Below the pieces are notes generated by a model. It searched no databases and was not told where the DNA came from. It saw nothing but the letters and a program-made list of their open reading frames with translations. Positions 34,609 through 43,730 of a stretch of 64,000 bases of DNA are shown here, piece after piece. The position numbers and the translations under genes were made by a program. The first letter of the stretch is position 1. Each line of letters opens with the position of its first letter. The stretch spans positions 62,001-126,000 of the forward strand of contig NZ_AYOZ01000001.1 in assembly GCF_000508165.1 (NCBI RefSeq). The letters run 5' to 3'. The stretch is from Marinomonas profundimaris. GTDB lineage: Bacteria > Pseudomonadota > Gammaproteobacteria > Pseudomonadales > Marinomonadaceae.

Positions 34609-34645
34609 AAAAGCGACTTTTGGAAACGAAAGTCGCTTTTTTTTT
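34609..34645 (+). terminator. Intrinsic terminator of slyD
   Basis: AAAAGCGACTTT/AAAGTCGCTTTT 12-bp stem with an 8-base loop, continuing into nine T residues. Confidence 0.92.
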
Positions 34646-34693
34646 GAGTTGTAACCTGACTTTAGTTTACGCTGCAACTTAGAGGTTTGCCGC

Positions 34694-35152
34694 TCATTTC
34701 GCCTGACGTGTCATATGGTAATGTTCAATGCCATCTTCCATGTATGGTTCAGAAACTGTGACAAAATCATGGGATTGATAAAATCTTTCAAGATGAGATT
34801 GTGCACCAATTTTGATTGGGCTGTTTGGCCATAACGTCACGGTTTCGTTAATGGCCTGCTTCATTAGCTCATGACCCATTTTGTCTTTACGATTTTGTTT
34901 AGCAACCACGACGCGACCTATGCTGCTGTGTTCTGGATAACAATCACCTTTGGCGAGCAGTCTTGCATAGGCGACAATTTTCTTGTTTTGCATTGCAAAA
35001 AGGTGTCGAGTGTCGGCGAGTGTGTCCAAATCGTCTAAATCAGGAAAGACACAATTCTGCTCAACCACAAACACATCACAGCGCAGTTTCAGAACGTCAT
35101 ATAACGTGTGTGTCGAAAGCTCATCAAACCGCTGACAATGCCAAGTTACCAT
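34694..35152 (-). CDS. elaA: ElaA-like GNAT acetyltransferase
   Basis: 152 aa matching the ElaA subgroup: LYDVLKLRCDVFVVEQNCVF at the start with the diagnostic LR-x-x-V-F-V-V-E-Q, then PDLDDLDTLADTRHLFA, SIGRVVVAKQNRKDKMGHEL (acetyl-CoA loop) and LERFYQSHDFVTVSEPYMED. Substrate unknown. Single gene. Confidence 0.85.
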   Translation of the reverse strand: MVTWHCQRFDELSTHTLYDVLKLRCDVFVVEQNCVFPDLDDLDTLADTRHLFAMQNKKIVAYARLLAKGDCYPEHSSIGRVVVAKQNRKDKMGHELMKQAINETVTLWPNSPIKIGAQSHLERFYQSHDFVTVSEPYMEDGIEHYHMTRQAK

Positions 35153-35364
35153 TACTTTTTCCTATCTTATTCTTTCAATTATACCCGTCTATATTATGCC
35201 TAGTATGTTGCATCATGAACATGAAAGCGTTGATGTGGTTATGCGTTCATTTACCTTAAGACAGTGTAGAAATCTCATAAAAGATATAACAATAAATCAC
35301 TTCAAAGATGGTTAGAAATACGTTTTACTAATACCTATAAAATAATAACAACGAGGTCTATTCA

Positions 35365-35883
35365 ATGAAAACGATACTTGATCACTTATCCCAATACGCC
35401 TTTTATCACCAAGACCGTCGTAATGTGGCGACGCACTTTGTGGGCATTCCGATGATTGTTGTTGGTATTACTATTCTCTTGTCTCGCCCGCATTTTACCT
35501 TGTTAGACATTGTTTTTACGCCAGCCCTGATTATTGCACTTGCCAGTTGTGTGTTTTATTTACGATTGGATAAAGCGGTCGGTGCGGCAATGACGGTTTT
35601 GTTTGCGTTGTCTATTGGTGTTGCTGAGAATGCGGCCTCACAGAGTACGACGTTTTGGCTAGTATCAGGAATAGGGTTGTTTGTGGTTGGTTGGATTTTT
35701 CAATTTATAGGACATTTTTTCGAAGGTAAAAAACCAGCATTTCTAGACGATGTAACAGGATTGATTATCGGGCCCTTATTCGTCTTTGTTGAACTTCTGT
35801 TTTTACTAGGGCTAAAGCAGGATTGGAAAAAGTCGATAGAACAGTTTTGCGAAGCACAAAATGAAGTAATGAAAAATAAGTAA
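35365..35883 (+). CDS. Mpo1-like (DUF962) membrane protein
   Basis: 172 aa with four membrane segments. Family features are LSQYAFYHQDRRNVATHFVG near the start (HxxxxN-x-x-T-H) and WIFQFIGHFFEGKKPAF near residue 110. In yeast, Mpo1 is an Fe-dependent dioxygenase acting on 2-hydroxy fatty acids; the bacterial role is not established. Confidence 0.82.
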   Translation: MKTILDHLSQYAFYHQDRRNVATHFVGIPMIVVGITILLSRPHFTLLDIVFTPALIIALASCVFYLRLDKAVGAAMTVLFALSIGVAENAASQSTTFWLVSGIGLFVVGWIFQFIGHFFEGKKPAFLDDVTGLIIGPLFVFVELLFLLGLKQDWKKSIEQFCEAQNEVMKNK

Positions 35884-36073
35884 AGTAATGATTGAGGAGA
35901 ACAAAGTGACAAGGAAAAGTAGGGGGAAAGGAGCAGGTAGCGCTTATTGTATTATTCTCGCGCCATTTCCTGTGTCATAAGGCCTGTTTCATGAAGCCTG
36001 ATGGAGTAAGCCAAAATGTCTGCTTTTTAATAGAAGACGCTTACCCAATTGAACGTTGTTGCAACGATAGTAA

Positions 36074-36277
36074 TTAAGCGTGCTGAGCAGAAGTCGGTAC
36101 GAAAGCCGCTTTAAGTTTTAGTGCCGCTTTTTTAATCGCTTTAAATGCAGAAGAAATGCCTTCAACAATATATTCAGCGCGTTCTGCACGAGCGATTGCT
36201 TCGTATTTTTCTGCGTCTGTTAGGTAAGCGGAGTTTACGTTTGCTAATAATTCAGCAATAGTTTGATTCTTTTTCAT
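36074..36277 (-). CDS. Small hypothetical protein
   Basis: 67 aa with a good GAGGAA ribosome site. Acidic helical first half (TDAEKYEAIARAERAEYIVE) and a basic amphipathic second half (ISSAFKAIKKAALKLKAAF). No known family. The coding signal and ribosome site make it likely real; its role is unknown. Confidence 0.55.
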   Translation of the reverse strand: MKKNQTIAELLANVNSAYLTDAEKYEAIARAERAEYIVEGISSAFKAIKKAALKLKAAFVPTSAQHA

Positions 36278-36470
36278 GGTGTGTTCCTCGTCTATGGTTG
36301 TTTGAAATCTGCATCAAAACAATCTGTGTTTTGATGCTTGTATAATAGAAACCTCAGGTAAATTAGACAAACGATAAAAAATACGCCAATAGCTGAATAA
36401 AACTAACCAATCGAATAAAACGATGATGTTACGACGGGATAGTGTAGCGTTTTAAAAAAGAGGCTGGATT

Positions 36471-36944
36471 TTACATTGAATCCAGCGGGCTTCCGTATTG
36501 TTTGGCGGTGTCTAATCGAATGTAGGATTTTGTACTGACGACATCGGCGTGGGCGTAGAGCTGTTTTACTACTAGATTCGTAAACTGTGTCATGTCTTCG
36601 GTACAAATCTCTACCATTAAATCCACATCGCCAGTGACACCATGAACATTGATCGCAGCGCTTTGCTGCTGTAGAAAATACATCACATTATCTCGCGCAT
36701 TAGGCACATCTTTACTGACGGTCACTAGTGTCCATGCCATCACGCTATAACCCAGTTTTTGATAATTTACCTGCGCACGATAACCGCTAATAATATCCAT
36801 CTCTTCCAGTTGGCGTAAGCGTCTTAAACACTGAGACTGAGAGAGGTTGATCGTTTGAGCAAGTTGTGTGTTGCTCATTCGGCCGTCCAGCTCTAGTGCT
36901 TGAATTATTTTGTAGTCTGTACGGTCTAAGGTGATTTCTTTCAT
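36471..36944 (-). CDS. Lrp/AsnC family transcriptional regulator
   Basis: 157 aa: N-terminal helix-turn-helix LDRTDYKIIQALELDGRMSN with LAQTINLSQSQCLRRLRQLE, and a C-terminal RAM ligand domain (VHGVTGDVDLMVEICTEDMT). Divergent from the class V aminotransferase gene with about 150 bases between, so that gene is the probable target. The effector is likely an amino acid. Confidence 0.9.
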   Translation of the reverse strand: MKEITLDRTDYKIIQALELDGRMSNTQLAQTINLSQSQCLRRLRQLEEMDIISGYRAQVNYQKLGYSVMAWTLVTVSKDVPNARDNVMYFLQQQSAAINVHGVTGDVDLMVEICTEDMTQFTNLVVKQLYAHADVVSTKSYIRLDTAKQYGSPLDSM

Positions 36945-37095
36945 ATCAGTCTCTATTTAAACAATTATCTTGTATTAAGTTATGAGTTTTACCTGTAAAT
37001 AGCAAACAACTTGCGTGCAGTATTCTCTATACTTTTGTGATGTCCACTTGTTTTTTATGGGCGATTTCACACTACTTTTATCAAGGAATAAGGTT

Positions 37096-38331
37096 ATGGC
37101 ATCTTTATTAGATTTAGCGTTTGTACGTTCTCAATTTCCTGCTTTTAGAGAGCCTTCTTTGTCTGGTCAGGCCTTTTTCGATAACGCCGGCGGCTCCTAC
37201 GCATGTAAGGCCGTTATTGATCATTTAGATCAATATTACCGAGAAACCAAACTTCAGCCTTACCACCTTCATCCTGCGGCCCAAAAAGCGGGGGCACAGA
37301 TGGATTTAGCGCATGAGCGCTTAGCCTCTTATTTGAATGTTGATGTCAAAGACGTACACCTTGGGCCTTCTACCTCTCAGAACACTTATGTTTTGGCGCA
37401 AGCCTTCGGTAAGCTTTTGAAAGCGGGTGATGAGATCATTGTGACCAATCAAGATCATGAAGCAAATATTGGTGTATGGCGTGCTTTAGCCTCGCGCGGG
37501 GTGGTCATTAAAGAGTGGCAAGTGGATGCTCAAACCGGATCATTAAACCCGGATGATTTAGAGCAACTGTTTACTGAGCACACTAAGCTGTTGGCTTTTA
37601 CCCACTGTTCCAATGTTGTTGCAGACATTAACCCTGTCGCGGATATTTGCGCGCGCGCAAAAGTGGCTGGCGTTGTCACATTGGTCGATGGCGTTTCTTT
37701 TGCTGGTCATGGTTTGCCAGATGTTGGTGCTTTGGGCGCAGATATTTACTTGTTCTCTCTTTACAAGGCCTATGGCACGCACCTTGGTGTTATGGTTATT
37801 CGAGATGATATGGCGGATAAACTCGGCAATCAGGCGCATTACTTTAATCAGGCTTATCGCCAAAAATGGTTTGTACCAGCGGGGCCTGATCACGCTCAAA
37901 TAGCCGCGAGTCGTGGGGTATTGGATTATTTTGATGCCCTGCACGATCATCACTTTGATGCGACGGATTCTGTTGCCGAAAAAGCTCAGCGTGTGCGAAA
38001 TTTGCTGCATGATGCGGAGCAAATCTTGTTGGCTAAGCTGCTTAATTTTGTTGAGCAGCACCCCAAGCTGACTTTGCTTGGAGGCACTGATCCGACCAAA
38101 AGAGCCGCTACGGTGTCAATTATTCCTAAAGGTCAAACGGTTCAAGCATTCGCCCAGAAGCTGGTTGATCAAGGGATTATCTGCGGGGCAGGGCACTTTT
38201 ATGCAGTGCGTCTATTAGAAGCTATGGGCGTGGACACAGAAACCGGCGTGGTTCGTTTGTCATTCGTGCATTATACCAGTGAAGAAGAAATGGATCAGTT
38301 GATTCATGCTTTGGATGTTGCGCTTAATTGA
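37096..38331 (+). CDS. Class V aminotransferase (cysteine desulfurase-like)
   Basis: 411 aa PLP enzyme from the ATG at 37096 (AAGGAATAAGG site; the frame opens at 37015). FFDNAGGSYACKAVIDHLDQ, LGPSTSQNTYVLAQAFGKLL, IIVTNQDHEANIGVWRALAS, LVDGVSFAGHGLPDVGALGA and the PLP-lysine segment YLFSLYKAYGTHLGVMV are visible. No Fe-S assembly partners are nearby and an Lrp regulator is divergent. An amino-acid lyase or desulfurase role is therefore more likely than IscS-like cluster assembly. Substrate unknown. Confidence 0.82.
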   Translation: MASLLDLAFVRSQFPAFREPSLSGQAFFDNAGGSYACKAVIDHLDQYYRETKLQPYHLHPAAQKAGAQMDLAHERLASYLNVDVKDVHLGPSTSQNTYVLAQAFGKLLKAGDEIIVTNQDHEANIGVWRALASRGVVIKEWQVDAQTGSLNPDDLEQLFTEHTKLLAFTHCSNVVADINPVADICARAKVAGVVTLVDGVSFAGHGLPDVGALGADIYLFSLYKAYGTHLGVMVIRDDMADKLGNQAHYFNQAYRQKWFVPAGPDHAQIAASRGVLDYFDALHDHHFDATDSVAEKAQRVRNLLHDAEQILLAKLLNFVEQHPKLTLLGGTDPTKRAATVSIIPKGQTVQAFAQKLVDQGIICGAGHFYAVRLLEAMGVDTETGVVRLSFVHYTSEEEMDQLIHALDVALN

Positions 38332-38344
38332 AATCCAATTTGAT

Positions 38345-38369
38345 AAGGCGGATGAACGTCATCCGCCTT
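38345..38369. terminator. Hairpin between convergent genes
   Basis: AAGGCGGATGA/TCATCCGCCTT perfect 11-bp stem with a 3-base loop, between the aminotransferase and bluB stops. There is no long T tract, but the stem is strong and well placed for both strands. Confidence 0.55.
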
Positions 38370-38377
38370 GCGTGTCA

Positions 38378-39058
38378 TTACTCTGGTTCATGCGACTCTG
38401 GTTCATGCGACTCTGGTTCTTGCCAAGATTCATAGTGAACCGCTGAGCTAACGTCTCTTCTGGGAAGCCATCCTGCTCTTTCTAGGTCGGGCGTGTCATG
38501 AAATGTCTCTACATAACCGACGCATAAATACGCAATGATATCGATGGACTCGGGGATGTTGAGCGTGTCGCGTATGACTTTATCGTGGACGATGCTCACC
38601 CAACCAACGCCCATGTTTTCCGCTCTCGCCGCTAACCATAAGTTTTGCACCGCGCACACAGCGCTAAACAAATCCATTTCAGGCTTCGCAGTTCGCCCTA
38701 GTACGACAGAGCCTGTTCTGCTGCGATCACATGTAATGCAAATGCCCAATGGCGCTTCTTCAATCCCTTCTAATTTTAGGCTTTTATATTGCGTTTGACG
38801 CTCACCTTCGAACAGTTCTGTGGCTTCTGCGTGCGCTTGCAGGAATCCTTGTTTGATTTGGCTTTTGGATTCTGGTTTGGTGACAAGGATGAAGTCCCAA
38901 GGCTGCATGAAACCAACACTAGGGGCATGGTGTGCGGCCAGTAAAACGCGCTCTAAAACGTCATTTGGAATAGGGTCGGGTTTGAATTCTCGGCGAACAT
39001 CACGACGCGAAAAAATTGTTTTGTAGACCGCGTCTCGTTCTTCTTGGCTGATGTTCAT
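38378..39058 (-). CDS. bluB: 5,6-dimethylbenzimidazole synthase BluB
   Basis: Oxygen-dependent fragmentation of reduced FMN to dimethylbenzimidazole, the lower ligand of B12. 226 aa nitroreductase-fold protein with IFSRRDVRREFKPDPIPNDV, LLAAHHAPSVGFMQPWDFIL, GRTAKPEMDLFSAVCAVQNL and NMGVGWVSIV, the BluB-specific motifs. The C-terminus carries an odd repeat of ESHEP encoded by 15-base tandem repeats. It lies 18 kb from cobT/cobS, to which it should supply substrate. No cobalamin riboswitch is recognisable upstream. Confidence 0.92.
   Translation of the reverse strand: MNISQEERDAVYKTIFSRRDVRREFKPDPIPNDVLERVLLAAHHAPSVGFMQPWDFILVTKPESKSQIKQGFLQAHAEATELFEGERQTQYKSLKLEGIEEAPLGICITCDRSRTGSVVLGRTAKPEMDLFSAVCAVQNLWLAARAENMGVGWVSIVHDKVIRDTLNIPESIDIIAYLCVGYVETFHDTPDLERAGWLPRRDVSSAVHYESWQEPESHEPESHEPE
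38381..38421. repeat. 15-base tandem repeat in the 3' end of bluB
   Basis: The unit CTCTGGTTCATGCGA repeats two full times and part of a third, encoding EPESH on the minus strand. It lies right at the stop codon, so copy number could vary without harming the enzyme. Confidence 0.7.
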
Positions 39059-39242
39059 AATAATCGACTTTTGTTTGTTTTATGGAAAGCAGATTATTAT
39101 GGGGATTGAAATCAATTTATGCCAATGAGGAAAACTCGAGTTGAGATGTATTTTTCTGGGTTTGGCTATTTAAAGCTGAAGGATTTTCTTGAAAGACTTT
39201 TTGGGAGGCTTTTTAGAAGTGATTGGAGGAAGATATAGATAA

Positions 39243-39275
39243 AAAAGCAGCCAATAGTGAGTATTGGCTGCTTTT
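39243..39275 (-). terminator. Intrinsic terminator after the vanillin-type dehydrogenase
   Basis: AAAAGCAGCCAATA/TATTGGCTGCTTTT 14-bp perfect stem with a 5-base loop; on the minus strand it runs into six T residues. Confidence 0.9.
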
Positions 39276-39300
39276 AGGTTATTGTTATATTGCGTATGAA

Positions 39301-40746
39301 TTAAAAAGGATAATGCTGGTTAGGATCTTCTACCGTGATCCAACGCTGATCTGTAAACTCTGCGATGGCTGCTTTGCCGCCAAAACGACCATAGCCAGAA
39401 TTACCGACGCCACCAAATGGCATTTGCGGCTCATCGCCTACTGTTGGGCCATTAATATGGCAGATGCCACTTTTTATGGCGTTAGCGCAGGCGAGTGCGC
39501 GATTAATATCTTGAGAAAATACAGCCGAAGATAATCCGTATTCACTGTCATTGGCGACTCTAATGGCTTCGTCATCACCGTCTACACGAATGATAGACTT
39601 AACTGGGCCAAAGCTTTCTTCACTATAGATACGCATGTCACTGGTGACGCCGTCTAGTAGCGTTGCGGAAAAAAGAGCACCTTTACTTTCGCCTCCACAG
39701 ATTAATTTGGCGCCTTTGGCAACAGCATCATCAATCAAAGCGTGCATTTTGTCTGATACTTCTGGATTAACCAAAGCTCCTAAGACAACCACATCACGAG
39801 GGTTACCCCAAGGTAATGTAGACGCTTTAGCACTTAGTTTTTTAACAAAGTCATCGGCAATTTTTGAGTCAACAATGACGCGTTCTGTAGACATACAAAT
39901 CTGGCCTTGATTCATGAAAGCGCCAAATATAGCCGCGTTAACAGCGCCATCTATGTCGGCATCTGATAACACCACAAGTGGTGCTTTACCACCAAGTTCA
40001 AGCAGAGCAGGTTTTAAATTTTCGCCAGCCAGTCGACCAATAATTCGTCCAACTGGACTAGAACCAGTGAAGTTTACGTGGCGTACTTCAGGTGCTTCAA
40101 TTAATGCTTTTACGATGTTAGGCGCGTCACTTGGATTATTGGAAATTACGTTAACTACTCCGTCAGGGAAACCTGCTTCGATAAAGCAATCAATGAGTAA
40201 ACGATGGGTTAGTGGGCAAAACTCTGAACTCTTGAGGATAACAGTATTGCCACATGCTAACGGTGTGGCAATTGCTCTAGCGCCTAGAATAATAGGTGCG
40301 TTCCATGGCGCAATCGCTAAACAAACTCCCTTGGGTTTATTTACTGACATCGCCAAGGTACCCGGCTTGTTTGATGGAATAACTTCGCCGCCGATTTGCG
40401 TGGTCAGTGCAGCGGCCTCACGAATATGGCCAGCGGCTAACATGACGTTAAATCCAGCCCAAGGTCCTGTTGCGCCAGTTTCAGTAATCATCGCAGCGGT
40501 GAATTCAGCTTGTTTAGCTTCCATGATGTCAGCGGCTTTATTTAATAAAGTGCGACGTTCTGTTGGTCCCACTTGAGCCCAAGAAGTAAAGGCCTTGTGA
40601 GCGGCTTTAGTGATGGTATTAACATCGTCTAATGTCGCTGCTGCCGATACAGAGGCAACCTCGCCAGTAACAGGGTCAAGACGTGTATATTGTTTATTAT
40701 TACTGGCCTTTACATCATGGCCACCAATGCTTAATAAAACGCTCAT
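39301..40746 (-). CDS. Aldehyde dehydrogenase, vanillin/salicylaldehyde type
   Basis: 481 aa NAD(P)-dependent dehydrogenase: CLAIAPWNAPIILGARAIAT, LACGNTVILKSSEFCPLTHR, VNFTGSSPVGRIIG, the catalytic Glu LLELGGKAPLVVLSDADIDG and catalytic Cys MNQGQICMSTERVIVDS, then EESFGPVKSIIRV. The closest group I know is vanillin/salicylaldehyde dehydrogenases. It lies downstream of an isoeugenol/stilbene-type oxygenase on the same strand, so it probably oxidises the vanillin-like aldehyde released by that enzyme. Good AAGGATAAAA ribosome site. Confidence 0.88.
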   Translation of the reverse strand: MSVLLSIGGHDVKASNNKQYTRLDPVTGEVASVSAAATLDDVNTITKAAHKAFTSWAQVGPTERRTLLNKAADIMEAKQAEFTAAMITETGATGPWAGFNVMLAAGHIREAAALTTQIGGEVIPSNKPGTLAMSVNKPKGVCLAIAPWNAPIILGARAIATPLACGNTVILKSSEFCPLTHRLLIDCFIEAGFPDGVVNVISNNPSDAPNIVKALIEAPEVRHVNFTGSSPVGRIIGRLAGENLKPALLELGGKAPLVVLSDADIDGAVNAAIFGAFMNQGQICMSTERVIVDSKIADDFVKKLSAKASTLPWGNPRDVVVLGALVNPEVSDKMHALIDDAVAKGAKLICGGESKGALFSATLLDGVTSDMRIYSEESFGPVKSIIRVDGDDEAIRVANDSEYGLSSAVFSQDINRALACANAIKSGICHINGPTVGDEPQMPFGGVGNSGYGRFGGKAAIAEFTDQRWITVEDPNQHYPF

Positions 40747-40908
40747 ATTTTTATCCTTATTTTATATAGTCAGTTTGCACAGATAGTAGACCTACCTTAT
40801 ATCTGCTTTTATTGGTACGACAATCTAGTAATGTTTGAATATGGAGTTCCAGATAAAATGTACTTCAACTACGCATAGTGTAGTTGAAGTACTGAATCGC
40901 AAACGTTA

Positions 40909-42360
40909 TCAAGCACCAGACCAGTTGCCATGTAATGACATTCTTAGTCTGAAAGGCACTTTTACTTTAGCGATTGGGCCATCACTCCAGCTGGCAGTGT
41001 CCATAACAACCAATTCTGAACTTTCTTCCCGTAAGTTATTCATCACACTAACCACCCAACCATCGCCTTCATCGGCAGTCGCTGATCGTGGTATGAAGAT
41101 AGGTTCTTGAAAGCAATGTGCATCCCCTGGATACCATGTTTCACTTTTGCCTGTATTGATGTTGATGCGCGCTAATTGATTGAAGAACTGGAATGGGGGT
41201 TCTCCTAGTGAAGCAAAGTCAAATGGTAGGCTTGGATCAAAGGCAAGTAGGAACCCCCATGAGTATTTTTTACCACTGTAACGAGCATCACAACGAGGGA
41301 ATTCACAAGGGAATGGGTTCTCCGTGATCATCACAGGCTCTACCTGAGATTCTTCTGAGTTTAAGTCAAATACCCAGCGCATTAGAGCCGACTTTAACGA
41401 CTGTGGAGAGGGAACATGACCATCTGCTTGAGGAAAAAAGTAGAAGACATTTCCAGAAGTGACAGGCATATCAACAATCAGTTTTCCTTCTTCTTCATAG
41501 GAGTTTAATGTATGCCCCTGAAAACCATTGCTAGGTCCATAAAACCAACGAACATCCTCTGCTGAGCCATTTCGTGGTAGAACACCAAATAGCTGTGGAA
41601 GATCTGGTTGCCATTGAAAGTGTTTGCCGCCTGCTTTCATACGCTCTACATCAACGGTTAGGGGTATAACAGGGAAGATGACATAGTTATCGGTGACGGC
41701 AAAGTCATGGATCATTGCAGCATAAGGTGCTTGAAACCAAATTTCCTTGGTTAGTTTACCGTCTTTTGAAATTTCGAAGTAGGCGATATCAGGGGTGGCA
41801 TCGCCTTTCGCTTCATAAGCAAAACAAAGCAGAGCGCCATTATCGACATCTATTTTTGGGTGTGCGGTGAAGGTGGCTGACTTTATTTGTTTATCAAAAT
41901 CCCATTCGCCTAATGTTTCAAGAGTGTTTAAGTCCATTGCCCAAGGCAAGGCGTCTTCTTTAAGCGCTAGAAGTACGCCATTGTGCTCAATCACAGTGGT
42001 ATTTGCTGTGGTGTTGTTGTCTGCCGCAAGAGGATCATTTGTATATTGGTTACGATAAATACCATTTAATGAGCGTTGTTCACGGCGTTGTGCCATCAGA
42101 CGGTCTGTTTTTACGTAACGACGAGTAAGGCTCACACTCCCAGTATCAAATTGAAAAGCACTTACCATGCCATCACCGTTGAAAAACATATCAGTGCCTA
42201 ACATTGGTGGATACTGAGGGTCGGGGGCAACTTGGTAAAAAGTCCCGTTAATTTCCTTTGGTAACTCGCCTTCAATTTCGAGATCCTTCACCTCTGCTTC
42301 TATTCGGCTGGGTTTATAAAGACCAGTAAATTCTGGTGTGTTTGGGAATGTAAAGCTCAT
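40909..42360 (-). CDS. Carotenoid-cleavage oxygenase family, isoeugenol monooxygenase/lignostilbene dioxygenase-like
   Basis: 483 aa seven-bladed-propeller non-haem iron oxygenase that cleaves an aryl-propenyl or stilbene double bond to give an aromatic aldehyde. All four iron-binding His are present: H167 (FTAHPK), H218 (MIHDFAV), H283 (GHTLNSYEE) and H477 (SLHGNW). GEWDFDKQIKSATFTAHPKI and WYPGDAHCFQEPIFIPRS are typical. Size matches isoeugenol monooxygenases (about 480 aa). Neighbours (aldehyde dehydrogenase, divergent TetR) suit isoeugenol or lignin-stilbene to vanillin to vanillate. Substrate choice within the family is inferred. GGAGG ribosome site. Confidence 0.82.
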   Translation of the reverse strand: MSFTFPNTPEFTGLYKPSRIEAEVKDLEIEGELPKEINGTFYQVAPDPQYPPMLGTDMFFNGDGMVSAFQFDTGSVSLTRRYVKTDRLMAQRREQRSLNGIYRNQYTNDPLAADNNTTANTTVIEHNGVLLALKEDALPWAMDLNTLETLGEWDFDKQIKSATFTAHPKIDVDNGALLCFAYEAKGDATPDIAYFEISKDGKLTKEIWFQAPYAAMIHDFAVTDNYVIFPVIPLTVDVERMKAGGKHFQWQPDLPQLFGVLPRNGSAEDVRWFYGPSNGFQGHTLNSYEEEGKLIVDMPVTSGNVFYFFPQADGHVPSPQSLKSALMRWVFDLNSEESQVEPVMITENPFPCEFPRCDARYSGKKYSWGFLLAFDPSLPFDFASLGEPPFQFFNQLARININTGKSETWYPGDAHCFQEPIFIPRSATADEGDGWVVSVMNNLREESSELVVMDTASWSDGPIAKVKVPFRLRMSLHGNWSGA

Positions 42361-42605
42361 ATAAGCCTCCTTAATGAGGTTTCATATTAGAAAATTTACG
42401 TGGTGTTTTAAACAATTCGCCTGAATAGAGAATCTGAAAAGATTCATTTCCTATAGTAGCGACTGAGGCTGTCGTTTATCACCTTTTAAAGAAGATGAGC
42501 CTAAGTAAAGTCTGATAACTTCCTATTAAAGCGTCACGTAATAATTTTTATAAATGAACGACTATGTACAGTTTAGATCTGATCTAGATCAAAGGTCAAC
42601 TTTTT

Positions 42606-42621
42606 TGTACTATCTAGTACA
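42606..42621 (+). promoter_or_regulatory. Probable TetR operator
   Basis: TGTACTATCTAGTACA is a perfect 7-base inverted repeat with a 2-base centre, ending 18 bases before the chosen TetR start. It probably mediates autoregulation. A half-like ATGTACAG occurs about 35 bases upstream, and a GATCTAGATC palindrome lies at 42581-42590. Confidence 0.55.
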
Positions 42622-42639
42622 GTTATGAATGAGGTTGGT

Positions 42640-43257
42640 ATGAGACGAAAAACAGCAGCAAAACGATTGGTATTTGTAGAGGCCGCAGGTAGCCTATTTC
42701 TGAATTATGGATTTTCAGCGGTTACTATGGAGTCTATTGCTGCAGCAGCAAATAGCTCTAAAGTCACACTTTATAATTATTTTTCTTCTAAAGAAGAGCT
42801 ATTTGAAGCTTGGGCTTTTGAGGCTGGAAAGGGGGCATTTGAGCAGCTGGTTGCGGCGATCGATGAGAACATGACTCCCCGTGACGTTTTATTTAGGGTA
42901 GGAACGGCTTATTTAAAATTGATTACAAAACAAGAGGTTATTTCAATAAATCGACTCATCATTGGTGAGGCGGAGCGGTTTCCACAGCTCGCTCAGCGTT
43001 TTTATGCTGTTGGTCCTAAACGGACACTTGCTAACCTGATCTTGGCTGTGGATTCTCTCGTGGTGAGAGGGGCCCTTGTCGATCAAGATGCGAATAAAAT
43101 GGCCGTGCATTTTAAAGCCCTATGTGAAGGGACAATGTTTGAAAAGCTGATCTGGGGAATCGATTCTTTACCCAGTGAGGACGACATCAAGGCGCTGGTG
43201 GCTGATGCTGTTGATAATTTTATTCTTTTTTATGGAAATGAAGCTAAAAGCAGCTAA
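42640..43257 (+). CDS. TetR family regulator, divergent from the isoeugenol-type oxygenase
   Basis: 205 aa from the ATG at 42640 (GAGG site); a start at 42625 adds five residues. Helix-turn-helix: LNYGFSAVTMESIAAAANSS and KVTLYNYFSSKEELFEAWAF. The C-terminal domain is of the AefR-like type (LFRVGTAYLKLITKQEVISI and NRLIIGEAERFPQLAQRFY). It is divergent from the oxygenase/dehydrogenase pair and follows a clear palindrome, so it likely represses itself and that pair until an aromatic effector binds. Confidence 0.85.
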   Translation: MRRKTAAKRLVFVEAAGSLFLNYGFSAVTMESIAAAANSSKVTLYNYFSSKEELFEAWAFEAGKGAFEQLVAAIDENMTPRDVLFRVGTAYLKLITKQEVISINRLIIGEAERFPQLAQRFYAVGPKRTLANLILAVDSLVVRGALVDQDANKMAVHFKALCEGTMFEKLIWGIDSLPSEDDIKALVADAVDNFILFYGNEAKSS

Positions 43258-43355
43258 ATAGTCTTTAAATTTAATAAAGCCGTGGTCAAGTAAAATTGGC
43301 CGCTGCTTTATTATTAACTAATTTCTCGTTGATTTTCTTAACGTATTCTTTGTGC

Positions 43356-43730
43356 TTAAACGGCCAAAATCTTGGTGACTTCTCCTAGTGCTTCCCACGA
43401 CTCATCAAATGCTTCTTGGAGCTCTATTGACTCCTTTAACCAACGTAAAATGCCTGTCCATCCACTAAACAAAAGCACCTCAGCTAAAATATCTAGTACC
43501 AATGGTGAGTTGTTTTCGATCTTCATTGCGAGTAGTTCGCTGAGATGGCTTCTAGCTTCTGACATTCGGGCTAACTGGATTTGTCCTGCTTTTGGATGAG
43601 TGCGAACAATTTCTAATACGATAAGTAGTTCTTCTCTATTTGATGTCGCAGCTTGCATGAAATCAGACATTAACAGGCGAAGATTTTCTTTTATCGGTAA
43701 TTCACTTTTTAAGAAACGTTCAATTGACAT
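43356..43730 (-). pseudogene. TetR regulator fragment lacking its DNA-binding domain
   Basis: 124 codons that look like the ligand domain of an efflux-type TetR regulator: NLRLLMSDFMQAATSNREEL, EIVRTHPKAGQIQLARMSEA and ILRWLKESIELQEAFDESWE. No helix-turn-helix precedes it. The frame upstream hits a stop at 43749-43751 inside the outer-membrane efflux fragment on the other strand. The 5' half has therefore been lost at the same point where the neighbouring gene loses its 5' half. Confidence 0.7.

Noticed and set aside
39059-39240. Cobalamin riboswitch upstream of bluB
   Set aside because: No B12-box-like sequence found on the minus strand.
39914-40576. 220-codon frame opposite the vanillin-type dehydrogenase
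   Set aside because: It is the antisense shadow of a strongly supported dehydrogenase and has no family resemblance.
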